Source: Gnetum montanum (taxonomy: Eukaryota; Streptophyta; Gnetopsida; Gnetales; Gnetaceae). From it: a stretch of DNA of 64,000 nucleotides. Positions 34,031-45,396 of the stretch are shown piece by piece. The DNA is taken from NCBI GenBank assembly GCA_015680685.1, contig MNCI01000885.1, forward strand, positions 199,632 to 263,631, in the 5' to 3' direction. Numbering within the stretch: the first letter of the stretch is position 1; every line of letters begins with the position of its first letter. The notes under the pieces are model-generated. The model was not told the origin of the DNA, made no database searches, and was given only the letters and a program-made list of their open reading frames with translations. A program made the position numbers and the translations under genes.

Positions 34031-35140
34031 TTGGAGGGCAGACGAAAAATGGATGCAACAGTTTCAGCGCCCCTAACTTTGATGGGCCCATACAGGAAGG
34101 TAATTAGGCAGTTTGACTCCGCGCTAGTAGATGTTAACCTCCCTTTAGAAGGCGTAATCATAGCTACGTCAGAGACGTCCCCAGAATGGCCAGAACAGTT
34201 GACGCGCACGCTAGACCTGGAGGCTGGGGTCATAACCGAAGACCCCCTCAGTGAGGTCCGTATCGTTACGCATAAGGGTAAATCCGAAACGCTTAAATTC
34301 AACTCTCTGTTAGACCAAAAAATGCACGATGCCATAAAACAGGTCCTGCAAGACAACATTACTGTCTTTGCATGGTCATACGAGGATATTCCTGGACTAG
34401 ATCCCAGGTTAATCTAGCATAACATCATCCTAGACCCACAGGTTAAGGCAGTTAGGTAAAAGGCACACAAAATCAAGCCAGAGATCGCGCTAGCCGTGCG
34501 TGATGAAATCACCAAACTATATCAAGCTGGTTTCATCCACGCGGTCGATTACTCGAACTGGATATCTAACATTGTAGTCGTCCCAAAGAAAACTGGAAGC
34601 ATACACATCTGCATAGACTTCCGGGATTTGAATAAGGTCACAATCAAGGATAACTTCCTGTTGCCGAGTATCGACCAGCTAGTCGACACAACAGCTGGGC
34701 ATGCGTTGTTGTCCTTCATGGATGGCTTTTCAGGCTATAACCAGATCCGCATTAATCCAGAGCATCAATTGACCACGACATTCATGATTCCCTAGGGAAC
34801 TTTTTGTTACACTATGATGCCTTTTGGTCTGAAGAATACCAGAGCAATGTATCAATGGGCCATGACATACATCTTCAGTGATTACCTCCTAGAAAGGCTG
34901 AATAATTACGTAGAGGACATAGCTGTTAAGTCTTTGAAGTCTAACGATCATTCAGGAGACCTGGATTTAGTCCTTAAAAGATGCTCCAAACACGAGCTCT
35001 GGCTTAACCCAAAGAAGTGCGTATTCGGAGTCAAAACCGAACGTATGCTGGGGTTTGTGGTATCGAAAGCCGGCATACAAGTTGACCCTAATAAGGTCAA
35101 AGCCATTGTTGAGTTAATGCCTCCTACAGACCTCAAGTAA
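34031..35140 (+). pseudogene. Tat reverse transcriptase
   Basis: 34031-34417 is the linker (VFAWSYEDIPGLDPRLI), and 34496-34795 holds the fingers and palm: NWISNIVVVPKKTGSIHICI, DFRDLNKVTI, FMDGFSGYNQIRI. 34814-35140 starts MMPFGLKNTRAMYQWAM and carries the catalytic loop LNNYVEDIAVKS, where YVDD is YVED: the first catalytic Asp of the pair is Glu. It ends with LGFVVSKAGIQVDPNKVKAI. Three stops (near 34416, 34457 and 34793) break the frame. Confidence 0.92.
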
Positions 35141-35720
35141 TTACGCGGGTTACAGGGACGCTTACAATTCATACGATGGTTCATCTTGAGATTAACCGAT
35201 AAGCTACATCCTATGCAACACTTGCTAAAAAAGGGGATTAATTTCAAATAATACGACGATTGCCAGCGTGCGTTTGAAAGCTTAAAACAAGAGATGCAGC
35301 ATTTACCGATAGTTTTCCCACCACAAAGGGATTTTCCATTTTACATTTACCTCGCAACTTCGGACGTAGCGTTAGCAGCGTTACTTTGTCAAAGGAGGGA
35401 TGATGGGTCGAAAGTGCCCATCTACTACTTGAGTCATGCTCTATGTGCGTACGAAACGAGGTACAACGACATTGAGTGTAATTGCTTAGCATTAGTTTTT
35501 ATGCTTAAGAAATGTAGGCATTATCTTTTCTGTAGCCAGGTCAACATCATCTGTAAAAACAACATTCTTAGAGCCATTATGCATAGCTTATACGAGAGTA
35601 GTAAAATAGCTCGTTGGAAGGCTATCACGGCAGAATTCGATCTGTACTATGTTGGCCAATCATCTACGAAAGGCCAAGCAATAGCTGACCAGTTAATACC
35701 TTCACCGATTAACAATCAGG
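35141..35720 (+). pseudogene. Tat first RNase H (connection and Ty3-type RNase H)
   Basis: After a stop at 35138 the translation reads LRGLQGRLQFIRWFI and, from 35294, FYIYLATSDVALAALLCQRR. The expected Asp in YLDAS is replaced by Ala. ECNCLALVFMLKKCRHYLFC keeps the Glu region, and the TDH motif is now CKNN. In dual-RNase-H elements this first domain is usually degenerate, as here. Confidence 0.85.
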
Positions 35721-36200
35721 CAACTATAGAGCCAGAGTTCCCTGACGAACATGTACATTGTCTAAGCCCTATCTCGACAGGCCTCGAAGCAACGTTGTAC
35801 TTTGACGGCGCTTCAACCGCTAGAGGGGGCAGTGCTGCCACTGTTATCACGCTATCGCCTAAGGATGTGCGTCTACACACTTATCGCTTGACCTTCCCTT
35901 ATACAAACAATGTGGCAGAGTACGAGGGGCTCCTCAGGGGATTACTAACTACCGGTGAACTTGATGTTCAACACCTGGTAATTAGGGGCGATTCGATGCT
36001 TGTCATAAATTAGATCACTGGAGTCTACGCCTGCAAGGCTGCACATTTGTAGCCCTACTGCAATACGACTAAAGATCTCCTGAGACGATTTGCGACCATT
36101 GATGCCTAGCACGTGCCACGCACGGATAACACACTGGCCGACGCATTGGCAATACTGGCTTTGAACGTGCCTGCACATCTTTTTGACACCTTCCCCACAT
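35721..36200 (+). pseudogene. Tat second RNase H (archaeal-like)
   Basis: All four acidic landmarks are visible: TLYFDGASTARGG, NNVAEYEGLLRGL, IRGDSMLVIN and RTDNTLADALA. The carboxylates are D, E, D and D. Three stops fall in the spacer between the third and fourth. It follows the first RNase H directly and marks the Tat clade. The family role is removal of template RNA and primer processing. Confidence 0.9.
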
Positions 36201-37575
36201 TGATTACCGACTGCACAGATCCTATCATTCAGACGGCACAAATCTCCTCTCTTCTCGAGGAAAGCACGCCTGAATGGTACGACGACATTAAAACTTACCT
36301 TTTACAGGGCGAGCTACCGTCTGCATTAACACGTGCACAGAAAGACGGAATCCGTAAGCGGGCTAGGCAATACGTCATCATCAGAGACAACACTCTTTGT
36401 AGATGCTCCTTTGATGGCGTGTTGCTTACCTATGTTGACAAAGACTAAGCGCAGCACATAGTCGGTGAAGTTCACGAGGGACTGTGCGGTGGCCACGTAG
36501 CACCATGGGCTATGGCCCTAAAAATCCGTCGCTTAGGATACTACTGGCCATGCATGGAAAAAGATTGCTTGGCGAAGGTTAAAACCTATGACACGTGTCA
36601 GCGTCACGCAAATCTTATACACGTGTCACCCNAAAGGTTAAAACCTATGACACGTGTCAGCGTCACGCAAATCTTATACACGTGTCACCCACAGAATTAC
36701 ATACAACGCAGATAACATAGTCATTTCAACGATGGGGACTAGACATCATAGGCCCCATCACGCCGAAGTCTTCCGCAGGTCATAGCTTCATCATTACCGC
36801 TACTGAGTATTTTACGAAGTGGGTAGAGGCTGTTCCCCTGTGGAAGATCACATCTCAGTAGATTTTCCATTTTATCCTAGACAACATAGTAACCAGATTT
36901 GGTCTCCCGATGACTATTGTTACCGACAATGGGCCACAGTTTAGTAGCATGGAAACCAAATCCTTCTGTGATAACCTAGGCATCAGACAATCCTTTTCCT
37001 CCCCTTATTACCCACAAGCGAATGGTCAAGCTGAAGCGACGAACAAAGTAATCATCAATCTGCTTAAGAAAATGCTCGACAGCAATAAAAGGTGGTGGCA
37101 CAAGCAGATCCTCTATGTGCTATGGGTGTATCGTACTACGTGTAGGACGGCTATGGGTAGTACGCCCTATAGCCTGGTTTACGGGTCTAAAGCAGTGCTG
37201 CCCCTCAAGTTGCAAATCCCTTCTCTAAGAATGGTCCTCTCCACGGTTATAAATGAGGCTCAACACACCGAGTCTCGAATCATAGATCTGGATTTAGTGG
37301 AAGAGAAGCGGATACAGGCTCTTGACATGATTGAAAGATATCAAGACAGACAACGACAGAAACATCGCCACAACCTTCAACAACGCCTGATCAAGAAAGG
37401 AGATCTTGTTCTTAAGGCCATGCGTGAACCAGTGGGCAAGTTCTCTGCAAACTGGGAAGGCCCTTTCTTGGTGGTTGACGTGTACAGCAATGAAGCATTC
37501 AAATTAGCAGACGTCAATGGCAATGAATTAGCAAACCCTGTAAATCATGTGTATTTGAAGCGTTATTACATTTAG
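36201..37575 (+). pseudogene. Tat integrase
   Basis: The zinc-binding part is IVGEVHEGLCGGHVAP (two His) and YDTCQRH. The catalytic core has LDIIGPI (first Asp), IVTDNGPQFSSM (second Asp) and QANGQAEATNKVI (Glu), so D-D-E is complete. The open stretch 36910-37575 runs through the C-terminal domain to NHVYLKRYYI. Stops occur near 36446, 36716 and 36858, and a duplicated assembly join lies at 36632. Confidence 0.9.
36575..36690. other. Assembly join: 57-bp duplicate around N at 36632
   Basis: 36575-36631 and 36634-36690 are the same sequence (AAGGTTAAAACCTATGACAC ... GTGTCACCC), separated by N and one A. As at 27015, an unmerged contig overlap is the likely cause. Removing it restores a normal spacing in the integrase zinc region. 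Confidence 0.9.
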
Positions 37576-37611
37576 CAGTATCTACGGTGTCAACAGCAGG
37601 TATGGCAATAC

Positions 37612-38050
37612 TCATCCGCTACGACGTAAAATTGGCATGCATTGCACGCGTCCGCCATGACACTGAACTGGCAATAATCGCCCGCTATGACGCTAAACTG
37701 GCAGGTTGCAACCGTCTGCTAAGACTAAAACTGACAACATTGTACAGGTCCGCCAAGACGAAAAATTGGCATCTTTTGCATGCATTCGCCACGACGCTAA
37801 ACTGGTGCAGGTAAGTAGCCATCTGCTGAGATGCAAAACCAGCATAGATCTATCCATGGGTCATGACATGAAACTGACATCCATAGCACAGTCTGCTGAG
37901 ACCATAAATCAGACATACCATCGTCGGCTACGATGTAAAACTAGCACTTCTCGGTCCGCCCAGACTTTAAACTGGGACCATGGTCTGCTGAGACTTAAAA
38001 CCAGTAACGGTAGTCTACCAGGACTTAAAACTGGGACTTACAGACCACTG
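37612..38050 (+). repeat. Array of ~13 degenerate 28-36 bp units after integrase
   Basis: Variants of GTCYGCYAHGACNTAAACTGG recur at about 37616, 37650, 37681, 37714, 37749, 37784, 37820, 37855, 37890, 37922, 37952, 37982 and 38010. The core (CCGC-A-GAC--TAAACT-G) resembles the core of the five-copy repeat at 28972-29263, on the other side of the pol region. Confidence 0.85.
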
Positions 38051-39142
38051 CCATGCAGATGAAGCGAGCATGATCATCTCTGTACAGCTGCACAACCAAC
38101 GGAGTGGGATACTGGGATAGTCCCAGTGTCGCCACCCCACTGGCATCCTACTGATTCCTCAGATAGGTTGAGAGGCATCTTACTGATCCCTCTGAGATGC
38201 CATCGCTACGCCCACTATAGTGGTAGTACCTTTGAGAGTTTAGTCTCGCCAGCCAGAGCCTCGACGAAACCCTTGTCGATGACAATCTCGGTGACCTCCG
38301 CCAATCATCGCTATCGGATGTCTGCTTTGCAAATTCATCTTGCTGGTTCCCTGTACAACCAGTTAGGTGCACTATATCTGATGCCTTTTGGTGAAGATAT
38401 GCTGGGCCAATCGTCAGGATTGGCGGTTCCGCCCTCATGCTCCAGCTCCTTCTTTGTGGCCCAATCGCTCTATCTCGCATCAAACGATGCTCGTTTCAAC
38501 AACCTCGCCTGTTGTCCGCCTGAGCAATCGTGCCCTCTGTTTCCTTCTGTGGTTGCAGATTACTTACGTCGGAGGATGTCATTCAAAGGTGCATCCATCT
38601 AAGCGATGAAGTGCAACAGCGTGTTGAAATGGCTGCTCAGGTTTGCCCGACCACTTAGATCTGCATGCCTATACCTCTCACAATCCTACCCTTAACTCTT
38701 ATTTCCCTTCGTCCCCACCACCCGCTTCCCATACGCAAAAGCTACATACGAAAATATCCATTTTCTGCACTCATGCTAGCAGAGATATCGCAGAAGTGAT
38801 GCACCATGCTCCTTTTGCACGCATTCCTGCTATAATCAGTGACAGAGAGATCTCAGGCTGACGCGCTATGCTCGTCTGAAAGCATTCCTGTCGACATACA
38901 TGTGCATAGGTTTCTGTATGTTCAGTAAGCGTATTCCATACTCCTACCAACTTGACCTATGTTATGTCTTCCCTGACCCTGTTTCTCACCATGCCATTCT
39001 ATCTCCCATTCCCTCCAGCTTTGCTCTTCCATGTTGACAGGGCAATCCTTAAGTAGCCATGGATGGACGCTGTTCTTGCTTCTACCAATCCGGTGTTTCG
39101 TATTCTTTGTCGACGTCTTTCGGGTAAGCCCTCCAACCATCA
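38051..39142. other. 3' untranslated region of the Tat element
   Basis: No gene is recognised. A short imperfect duplication (GGCATCCTACTGATTCCTC and GGCATCTTACTGATCCCTC) is at 38142-38202. An ORF at 38126-38602 has no family features and lies where the element is untranslated. Confidence 0.55.
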
Positions 39143-39157
39143 ACAAAGAGGGGCCAT
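39143..39157 (+). other. Polypurine tract of the Tat element
   Basis: ACAAAGAGGGG directly before the 3' LTR (CCAT then TGAAACACC). This is the plus-strand primer site of the family. Confidence 0.8.
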
Positions 39158-40604
39158 TGAAACACCATAAAAAATTGCGAGCTGGCCTCAGGCAAAGATT
39201 CGCAATTCAAGCAAGGGCGCATGTCAGAATTCAGAAGACAGAGCAGCATCAAGGGGCGCATAGCATCGAGTCCTTGACTTCTTGTGCAGATTCCTAATCT
39301 TTCTATGCTTTTTCTGTTTATGCTATATCACGCAAAGAAGTGTAATGGTGCTTAGCGTGATTTTTCTTAGACACAGTCCGACATCAAAAGGATAGTTGCT
39401 TCGGCATAGGGAGAAGCTTAAGCAGTGTGATATGCGACTTCTTGTGTATTTTGCTAAGTCTTTTGTTTGAGGACAAGTTTACGCTCTGTTACGCACGACA
39501 GCGTAATAAGCTCTAGAACAATCAAAGGAAAAGTCTATGAAGGTGTGATTGTTCATCATACGCTCATCACGCAACGCAGCGTATCACAGCGTATTGCATC
39601 GCCAAGCTAAACATTGTTTACGCTTCATCACGCGCGGCTACGTAAGCAAGCGTAAAATAGCTTTAACTCCATTGTTTCCATGTTACGTTACGCTCATACA
39701 CGCAACACAGCGTGAATGAGCGTAATATAACTCGAAGATAGCTAAGACATGCCCGACATGCGTCTCTTCTTCACACGCACAATACGCAAACGAGCGTATT
39801 GTGCGTAATCAGGAAAGCTTGACGCAAAATAGTCAAGTCAACAGTACCCAAAACGTTCAGGGCACACGTCATCAGGGTTGCGCCTTCTCCACAGGGCGTC
39901 GCAGCTTATAAATACCCCAGTTGACAAAGATAACCGGGTTGGAAAATCAGAGAAGAAAAGGCATTTTTCTGAGCACCAGAGCACTTATCACTTTTGGAGC
40001 AGAGATACAGAGAGCAGCGCTTTGGAAATTGTTGACAGTATCACCTTACAGCAGAAACAGAGCATAGTTCGCTTTGAGCACCGGTGACAGGAGTAATCGT
40101 TCTGCTGGGAAGACTCTATTGGTCAGAAACAATTGATTGGTAGGCATCAAAGCTTGGCCTTCCTTGCATCCCAACTTTAGCCCACGAGGTAGATCGGACT
40201 TCTGTTTGGACCTTTTTGCTTGTTGTTTTGTGCTTGCTTCACATCCAGTAATCGGGGATTCCCCAGTGTAATTTTTCATACAAAATATACATTTTTCAAG
40301 TCAAAGCGCAGATCTTGAAACTACGTGCTTCTCTTATGTCGGCCTCCTCTTATTTTGTGTAGCGTTATCATCGTCGCAATTCATCTACATCGTTTTCCTC
40401 TCAATTTACGATCCCTCGAATCAGATCGTTTTCACGAAATATTCATCGGTTTACTGATTAGTAAGTCCCTGTCTGATCGACAAGACCGTTCAGGGCACCG
40501 CGGATTCGTTTTTCCAACATAGCCCTTGCACGAATCCATGGTTAAAACTGTGTACACGGGTTTCGTTTGGTATTTTCCAGCTGCCGACATTTTCCATCGT
40601 TACA
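39158..40604 (+). repeat. 3' LTR of the Tat element
   Basis: 1447 bp, matching 23251-24698 with scattered transitions and few indels. TATA box at 39907-39914. It ends CGTTACA at 40604 and the Athila-like RT resumes at 40605. Confidence 0.92.
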
Positions 40605-40920
40605 ACAAATGCCATTTTGCTTATGCAATGCTCCTGCCATGTTTCAACGTTTAGTTCTAAGCATATTTCAACAGCAGATAGGGAACAGAGTAGAAGTCTT
40701 TATGAACGACTTCTCCACTTATGGCACAAGCTTTGATCAAGCCTTGGATCGATTAGAGCAAGTACTGAAACAATGCATTGAAACCAACCTAAAGCTCAAC
40801 TAACAAAAAAGCCATTTGATGATTCAAGAGGACGTAGTACTGAGGCATAAGACTTCACAGTCAGGAATAGAGGTAGACCAAGAAAATGTTAAGGTCATCC
40901 AAGAAATCACCTGACAACCA
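40605..40920 (+). pseudogene. Athila-like reverse transcriptase, C-terminal half
   Basis: It resumes as QMPFCLCNAPAMFQRLVLSI. The catalytic loop is VEVFMNDFSTYG, where Athila has FMDDF: one catalytic Asp is Asn. LEQVLKQCIETNLKLN follows, then a stop and a decayed primer-grip region. About nine or ten codons expected between TTFT (23249) and QMPF are missing. Confidence 0.88.
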
Positions 40921-40923
40921 AAA

Positions 40924-41643
40924 ATGGTCAAAGACATTCGATCATTACTTGGACACACTAGCTACTATAGGAGATTCATTCAGAACTTCTCCAAGATTTC
41001 CAAACCGTTGGTAGAATTAACGAAAAATGATGCACCATTTGAATGGACTAGGGAATGTGAACGAGCATTCCAAACTCTAAAAAAAAGGCTTGTGGAAACT
41101 CCTATTCTACAAGCCCCTAACTGGTCTAGGCCATTCCATATAATTACTGATGCATCCAATTATGCCTTAGGAGCCGTACTGACACAGTTAGATGAACAAA
41201 AATGCCCTTATTACATTCAATGTATGAGTAAGAGTATTGTTGGTGCACAACTCAACTACATGACTACAAAAAAGGAATTAATGGCCATAGTGTTTACGCT
41301 GGATAAATTTAGGAACTATGTGCTAGGCTACAAAGTGTACATTCATACAGATCATAGTGCAATTAGGTTCCTCATGAACAAGCCAATGGTTAGCCCTCAT
41401 ATTATATGTTGGTTGGTAAGCCTTCAGGAGTTCGATCTAACAATAATAGATTCGAAAGGTACCGAGAATGTAGTTGCAGATCACTTATCTCGGTTGCACT
41501 GGGATAGCAAAAAGGACGAATATGCCATATCTGATCATCTTCCTGAAGAAACCCTCTTTTCCGATGTAGTGAATAACCAACCCATGGGCATGAATTGGTA
41601 TAGTAGCATTCTCACTTATCTTCTTTCCCAACAAACACCATAG
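40924..41643 (+). CDS. Athila-like RT connection and RNase H
   Basis: An uninterrupted stretch of 239 codons in an otherwise broken pol. It contains IRSLLGHTSYYRRFIQNFSK (RT thumb), FHIITDASNYALGAVL (RNase H first Asp), TTKKELMAIVFTLDKFRNYV (Glu), YIHTDHSAIRFLMNK (second Asp) and GTENVVADHLSRL (last Asp). All RNase H carboxylates are present. It is part of a polyprotein, so the start codon is nominal. Confidence 0.88.
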   Translation: MVKDIRSLLGHTSYYRRFIQNFSKISKPLVELTKNDAPFEWTRECERAFQTLKKRLVETPILQAPNWSRPFHIITDASNYALGAVLTQLDEQKCPYYIQCMSKSIVGAQLNYMTTKKELMAIVFTLDKFRNYVLGYKVYIHTDHSAIRFLMNKPMVSPHIICWLVSLQEFDLTIIDSKGTENVVADHLSRLHWDSKKDEYAISDHLPEETLFSDVVNNQPMGMNWYSSILTYLLSQQTP

Positions 41644-41736
41644 GGGATGGACTTTAGGAAGAAGCAATAGTTTCTCCACAAAACTAAGTACTTCATGGAG
41701 ATCAGAGGATAACTTTACAAAGTCTCTCCTGATGGC

Positions 41737-42880
41737 TTGGTTCGATGGTGTGTACCCGAAGTGGACCAAGTAAGAGTTCTCCAGGACACTCATGATGGCA
41801 CTTGTGGGGGTCACTATGCAGAGAGGCGAATGGCTATCAAGATCCTGCTTGTAGGATATTACTATTCAACACTATTTTGGGACACCCATAATTTTGTCCA
41901 ATCCTGTGAATGCTGTCAATGTGATGGTGGAATGACTACTAGAATGGAGGATCCACAACAATGGATTCAACCCTTAGAACCCTTTGACATTTGGGGAATA
42001 CACTTTATGGGGCCCATTACACTAATGTCCAATGGAAAATCTTATGTCATTGTTGTTGTTGACTACTTAACAAAATGGGCCGAAGCAGCTATTATAATAG
42101 ACTACACATCATCTACAGCTACACGATTTGTACAACAACAAGTCATTAATAGGTTTGGTGTGCCGCGTGCACTTATCTCAGATAACTGAACACATTTCAC
42201 AGGTGCAACCTTTCAAAAATTAATGCAACTCTTAGGGGTTGAACATAAATTAACTACACCTTATCACCCCAAAGCTAATGGCCAAGCTGAGGTCACTAAT
42301 CAGGAGATTACTAGAATATTAACAAGGACAATTAGCAAATATACGTGAGATTGGAGCAGTAAATTGACTGATGCTCTCTAGGCATACTGCTCCACTTGGA
42401 AACTCCCTACAGGCTGCTCTCCCTATGAGTTAGTGTACGGGAAACTCCCAAAGCTTCCAATTCAAACTGAGCTTCGTACACTGTCCATGGCATGTGACCT
42501 CCACCTTGACCTTGATCTAGCACAGAAAGAAAGATTGGCAGCTTTAAACGTGCTAGACAAGAATCGATTGGTTACCCTGTCATCAAACGATATACACAAG
42601 GCACATAACAAGCAACATCATAACTTAAGAATTCAAAAGGTTAGGTACCAACCAAAAGATAAGGTCCTTTATTGGAACCCACACATGTACCACAATGCAT
42701 GAAATTTCAAACATTGTGGAAAGGACCTTACATTATTGATACAACGTTTTCCTCAGGATCCATGACAATATACAAGCCTAAAAACCCTGATAAGAGATTA
42801 CTAGTTAATGTACAACAAACAAAACCTTTCCATGAACTAAGAACAGCCAGTGCAAATTACACCTTTGATAGCGGATGACC
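41737..42880 (+). pseudogene. Athila-like integrase
   Basis: 41737-42189 has the HHCC region (LQDTHDGTCGGHYAERRM, CECCQCDGG) and the core start IWGIHFMGPITLMSNGKSY. The usual first catalytic Asp in GIDFMGP is His, so the enzyme is inactive. The second Asp is in ALISDN, followed by a TGA. The Glu is in KANGQAEVTNQEI near 42280. 42433-42702 and 42672-42878 give the C-terminal part (YGKLPKLPIQTELRTL, then FQTLWKGPYIIDTTF) in two frames. Confidence 0.88.
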
Positions 42881-44616
42881 ACACTCATTATTTTGGATCT
42901 CTCCCTTTCAATTTAGTAATGGGGGAGATGGCCACCTATGCTGATCATTTGAAGCCCTCAGTTCTTTTTAAGTTTTTGTTTTACACATTTTTGTTTTGCA
43001 CTTTTTTGTTTTAAACTTTTTTTTACCTTTTCTTGTTCTTGTTTTACAACATCATTCACACTCTTTCTTTTATTTGTGTGTGTGTGTTATTCATTTTGTT
43101 AAGTTTATCACCCAATAAGTGCTCTAATGATGGTATGAACTGTTTCCTACTAGTTGCTAATGTTTGGTTTTTACCTTTAAGTTACAATGTTGATACTAAG
43201 GTATGGTTCTTTTGATATAGTAGGCAATGAGTCCACATCATCCATGCATCCATGAATCTCTATGGTTTCTATTGGCTTGGAATTGTACAGTCACCTTTCT
43301 TCAAAATAATAAGAACTATCAACGAATCAGTGATTGGGTATTTCTCAAACTACGAAAGGACTCAAGGATAGAAAAGGGTATGGCTTCAAGGGAACTTGAT
43401 GCATTTTTGTTGGCCCTTCTCTTGGGTGCTTGGATGTTTTCTTCTTGAGTTTTCTTACCGTTCCAATGTTACTCAAATATCGGGAAGCTAAGAAAATAAA
43501 AATAATAAGTCTTTGCATGGTGTGGTTCTCAAGTAAAAAAAAAATAGTGAGAACTCAAAGCACACCCCTTAGACAAAATAATCATTTAAGCTACAAGCAT
43601 TGTTTATGGAACTAAAATAAATATGTTCCCTATAACTAAGGCCCTTCTCGCTTTCCATTCTCTCCTCCTTCATTTCGTCAGAATGGTGGTGGCTCTTTGG
43701 TGAAGGAATTCTTGTTACTTCAAGTGGATGGATTAACCAAATGTATTAATGCGAAGTCACTAGATGTGGTTTGTTTGAGTCCAAATTTGGAATGATATCT
43801 ACTAAGTCACATTAATCATTAAACACATAAGGGGATGTACACCACCTTGTTCTTGAGATTCCATTCCATTCTCTTCTTTCCATCCTTCTTTCTCCATTGT
43901 TCACCTCATTGTCAGTTGTATCATTAGTGTATATTTTGGTTGACGCATTGTTTTATTTTTGGTAAATTCTTGTGGTTAAGACTTTAACTCTTGTTCCAAC
44001 TGACATTCCTAGAGCCTACGGACTCTTTGAATGTGGGTTTGTCAGGGCATTAAGGGCATGAGCCTGCTTTGGGGAGGACCCACTAGCATTCCTCTTTGGT
44101 GCATCAGTTAATTTCTTTCCCTTAAAAATTTTTGCAATCAACCTTATTTTGTTTATTTTCATCAAGACATCCATTTCATTGATGTTACAAATGTCTCTTT
44201 TTCTTTATCTTTCTTATTCCTTTTTCTATTTCCATTCTCTCGCTATCGAAGGTTTGCTCTTAGTCATGGGGGTCCTGACCCAATTTTTTCAATTTTCTCC
44301 TAACTCCTACACTTTCAGTAGTCACCATTATTATATCTCCAAAATCCACAATCATCCATACCACAACTCAGCCAATGGACCTTTCACCAAAGCAAGGTAT
44401 CAACTACATTATGATTCATTTACCCTTGCTAATATAAGATTGTGTTGTGTGTGTAGATGACAATCATACAACAATGGATTGGACCTAGAGGGAGCACTTG
44501 GAATGGATCAGTGCTAAAGTAACTATGCAAGGAGAAAGATTGATGGCACATTTATGGATGGACAACGAAAGCTGCAATCTTGGCAGTGGCAGCAATAAAA
44601 TTTCTTTCTCTCTCTT
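42881..44616 (+). other. 3' region of the Athila-like element, with decayed ORFs
   Basis: It lies between integrase and the inserted inverted derivative. A purine block GGGGGAGATGG at about 42919 is shared with the minus-strand copy. 43617-44060 is homologous to the uninterrupted 145-codon minus-strand stretch 46581-46144 but here has many stops. 44149-44460 (103 codons, ending RYQLHYDSFTLANIRLCCVC) also has a minus-strand counterpart. Athila elements often carry an env-like ORF here. I see hydrophobic segments but no recognised Env motif. Confidence 0.5.
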
Positions 44617-45396
44617 GGACGAGTGATGAGGTACCCCTACACTCAACCATATGAATACGAGTATAACACGCATAATCCGGTTAAAATCCATAGACTAAGT
44701 GCCTACACGCCTCATGGAACACTTAAGGTTAATTATTGTTATCTTCCTAGAATTACTTGTATTTGTCACGGTGTATGGTTGAGTAAGTTCGAGGTATATG
44801 ATTTTTATAGGTTTTCTTGTTTCATCTCCTATGTTATTGAGGTGAAGCATTGAGAAGACTAATTACTAACTTTAGCTAACTAACTAAATTTAAATTAACC
44901 TAGTGTCAACATCCGTTCCCACTTACCATTCACATCCTAAACCAATGCAACTATTGTTACCAAATGCTAATCATTGCTGGGATCACCACACGTAACGCAT
45001 GTGCTCGAAGTGGTCATATTGAGGCACTTAACTAGGAAAGAAGGGTTGAGAAAGATTTAATAACTAAGAAAGAGATTAAATGATAAATAATGAATAACAT
45101 TAAATAAAATCCTAATTAGCCTATTCCATGTACTGCAAGGTTTATCCAAGAAGTTCATCTTTATTTCCTTACACAAACTTGTGTTAAGGTATAATGTCTG
45201 CTCAAATAAAGATCCGTTCACTTTGGAGTTCCTACTACGGGCACATGGAAATTAATCTATCTCTGGAGTGAGAAAACTGCCAGAGTTTTGCTACGTTCTA
45301 GGCCTAGATGGAAAACAAGGGAGAGCTGCCTCTTATTTATAGACTTGATGACTTACTATGATATCGTGGGGGATGACCTGATATCGCATCCCATCA
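44617..45396 (-). repeat. 3' LTR of the deletion derivative
   Basis: Reverse complement of the family LTR: it starts around GAGGTACCCCTACACTCAAC and ends CATCCCATCA at 45396. The exact left boundary is a few bases uncertain because the terminal TGATG is altered. Only two GATATC modules remain in its U3. Confidence 0.85.

Larger units (their letters stand above)
23251..40604 (+). mobile_element. Tat-clade Ty3/Gypsy retrotransposon, 17.35 kb, with an antisense gene
   Basis: Two near-identical LTRs (23251-24698 and 39158-40604) have TG...CA ends. The order is gag, zinc-knuckle-like block, PR, a 5.3 kb gap holding an antisense spliced gene, RT, RNase H, a second RNase H, IN, a 3' repeat array and a polypurine tract. 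The second, archaeal-like RNase H is diagnostic of the Tat clade. It lies inside the reverse transcriptase of the Athila-like element. In the first 100 bp the LTRs differ at 5 positions, all transitions. All sense coding parts carry stops. Confidence 0.93.

Noticed and set aside
38126-38602. Plus-strand ORF of 158 codons after the Tat integrase
   Set aside because: It lies in the 3' untranslated region of the element, has no motif, and is overlapped by an antisense ORF of similar length.
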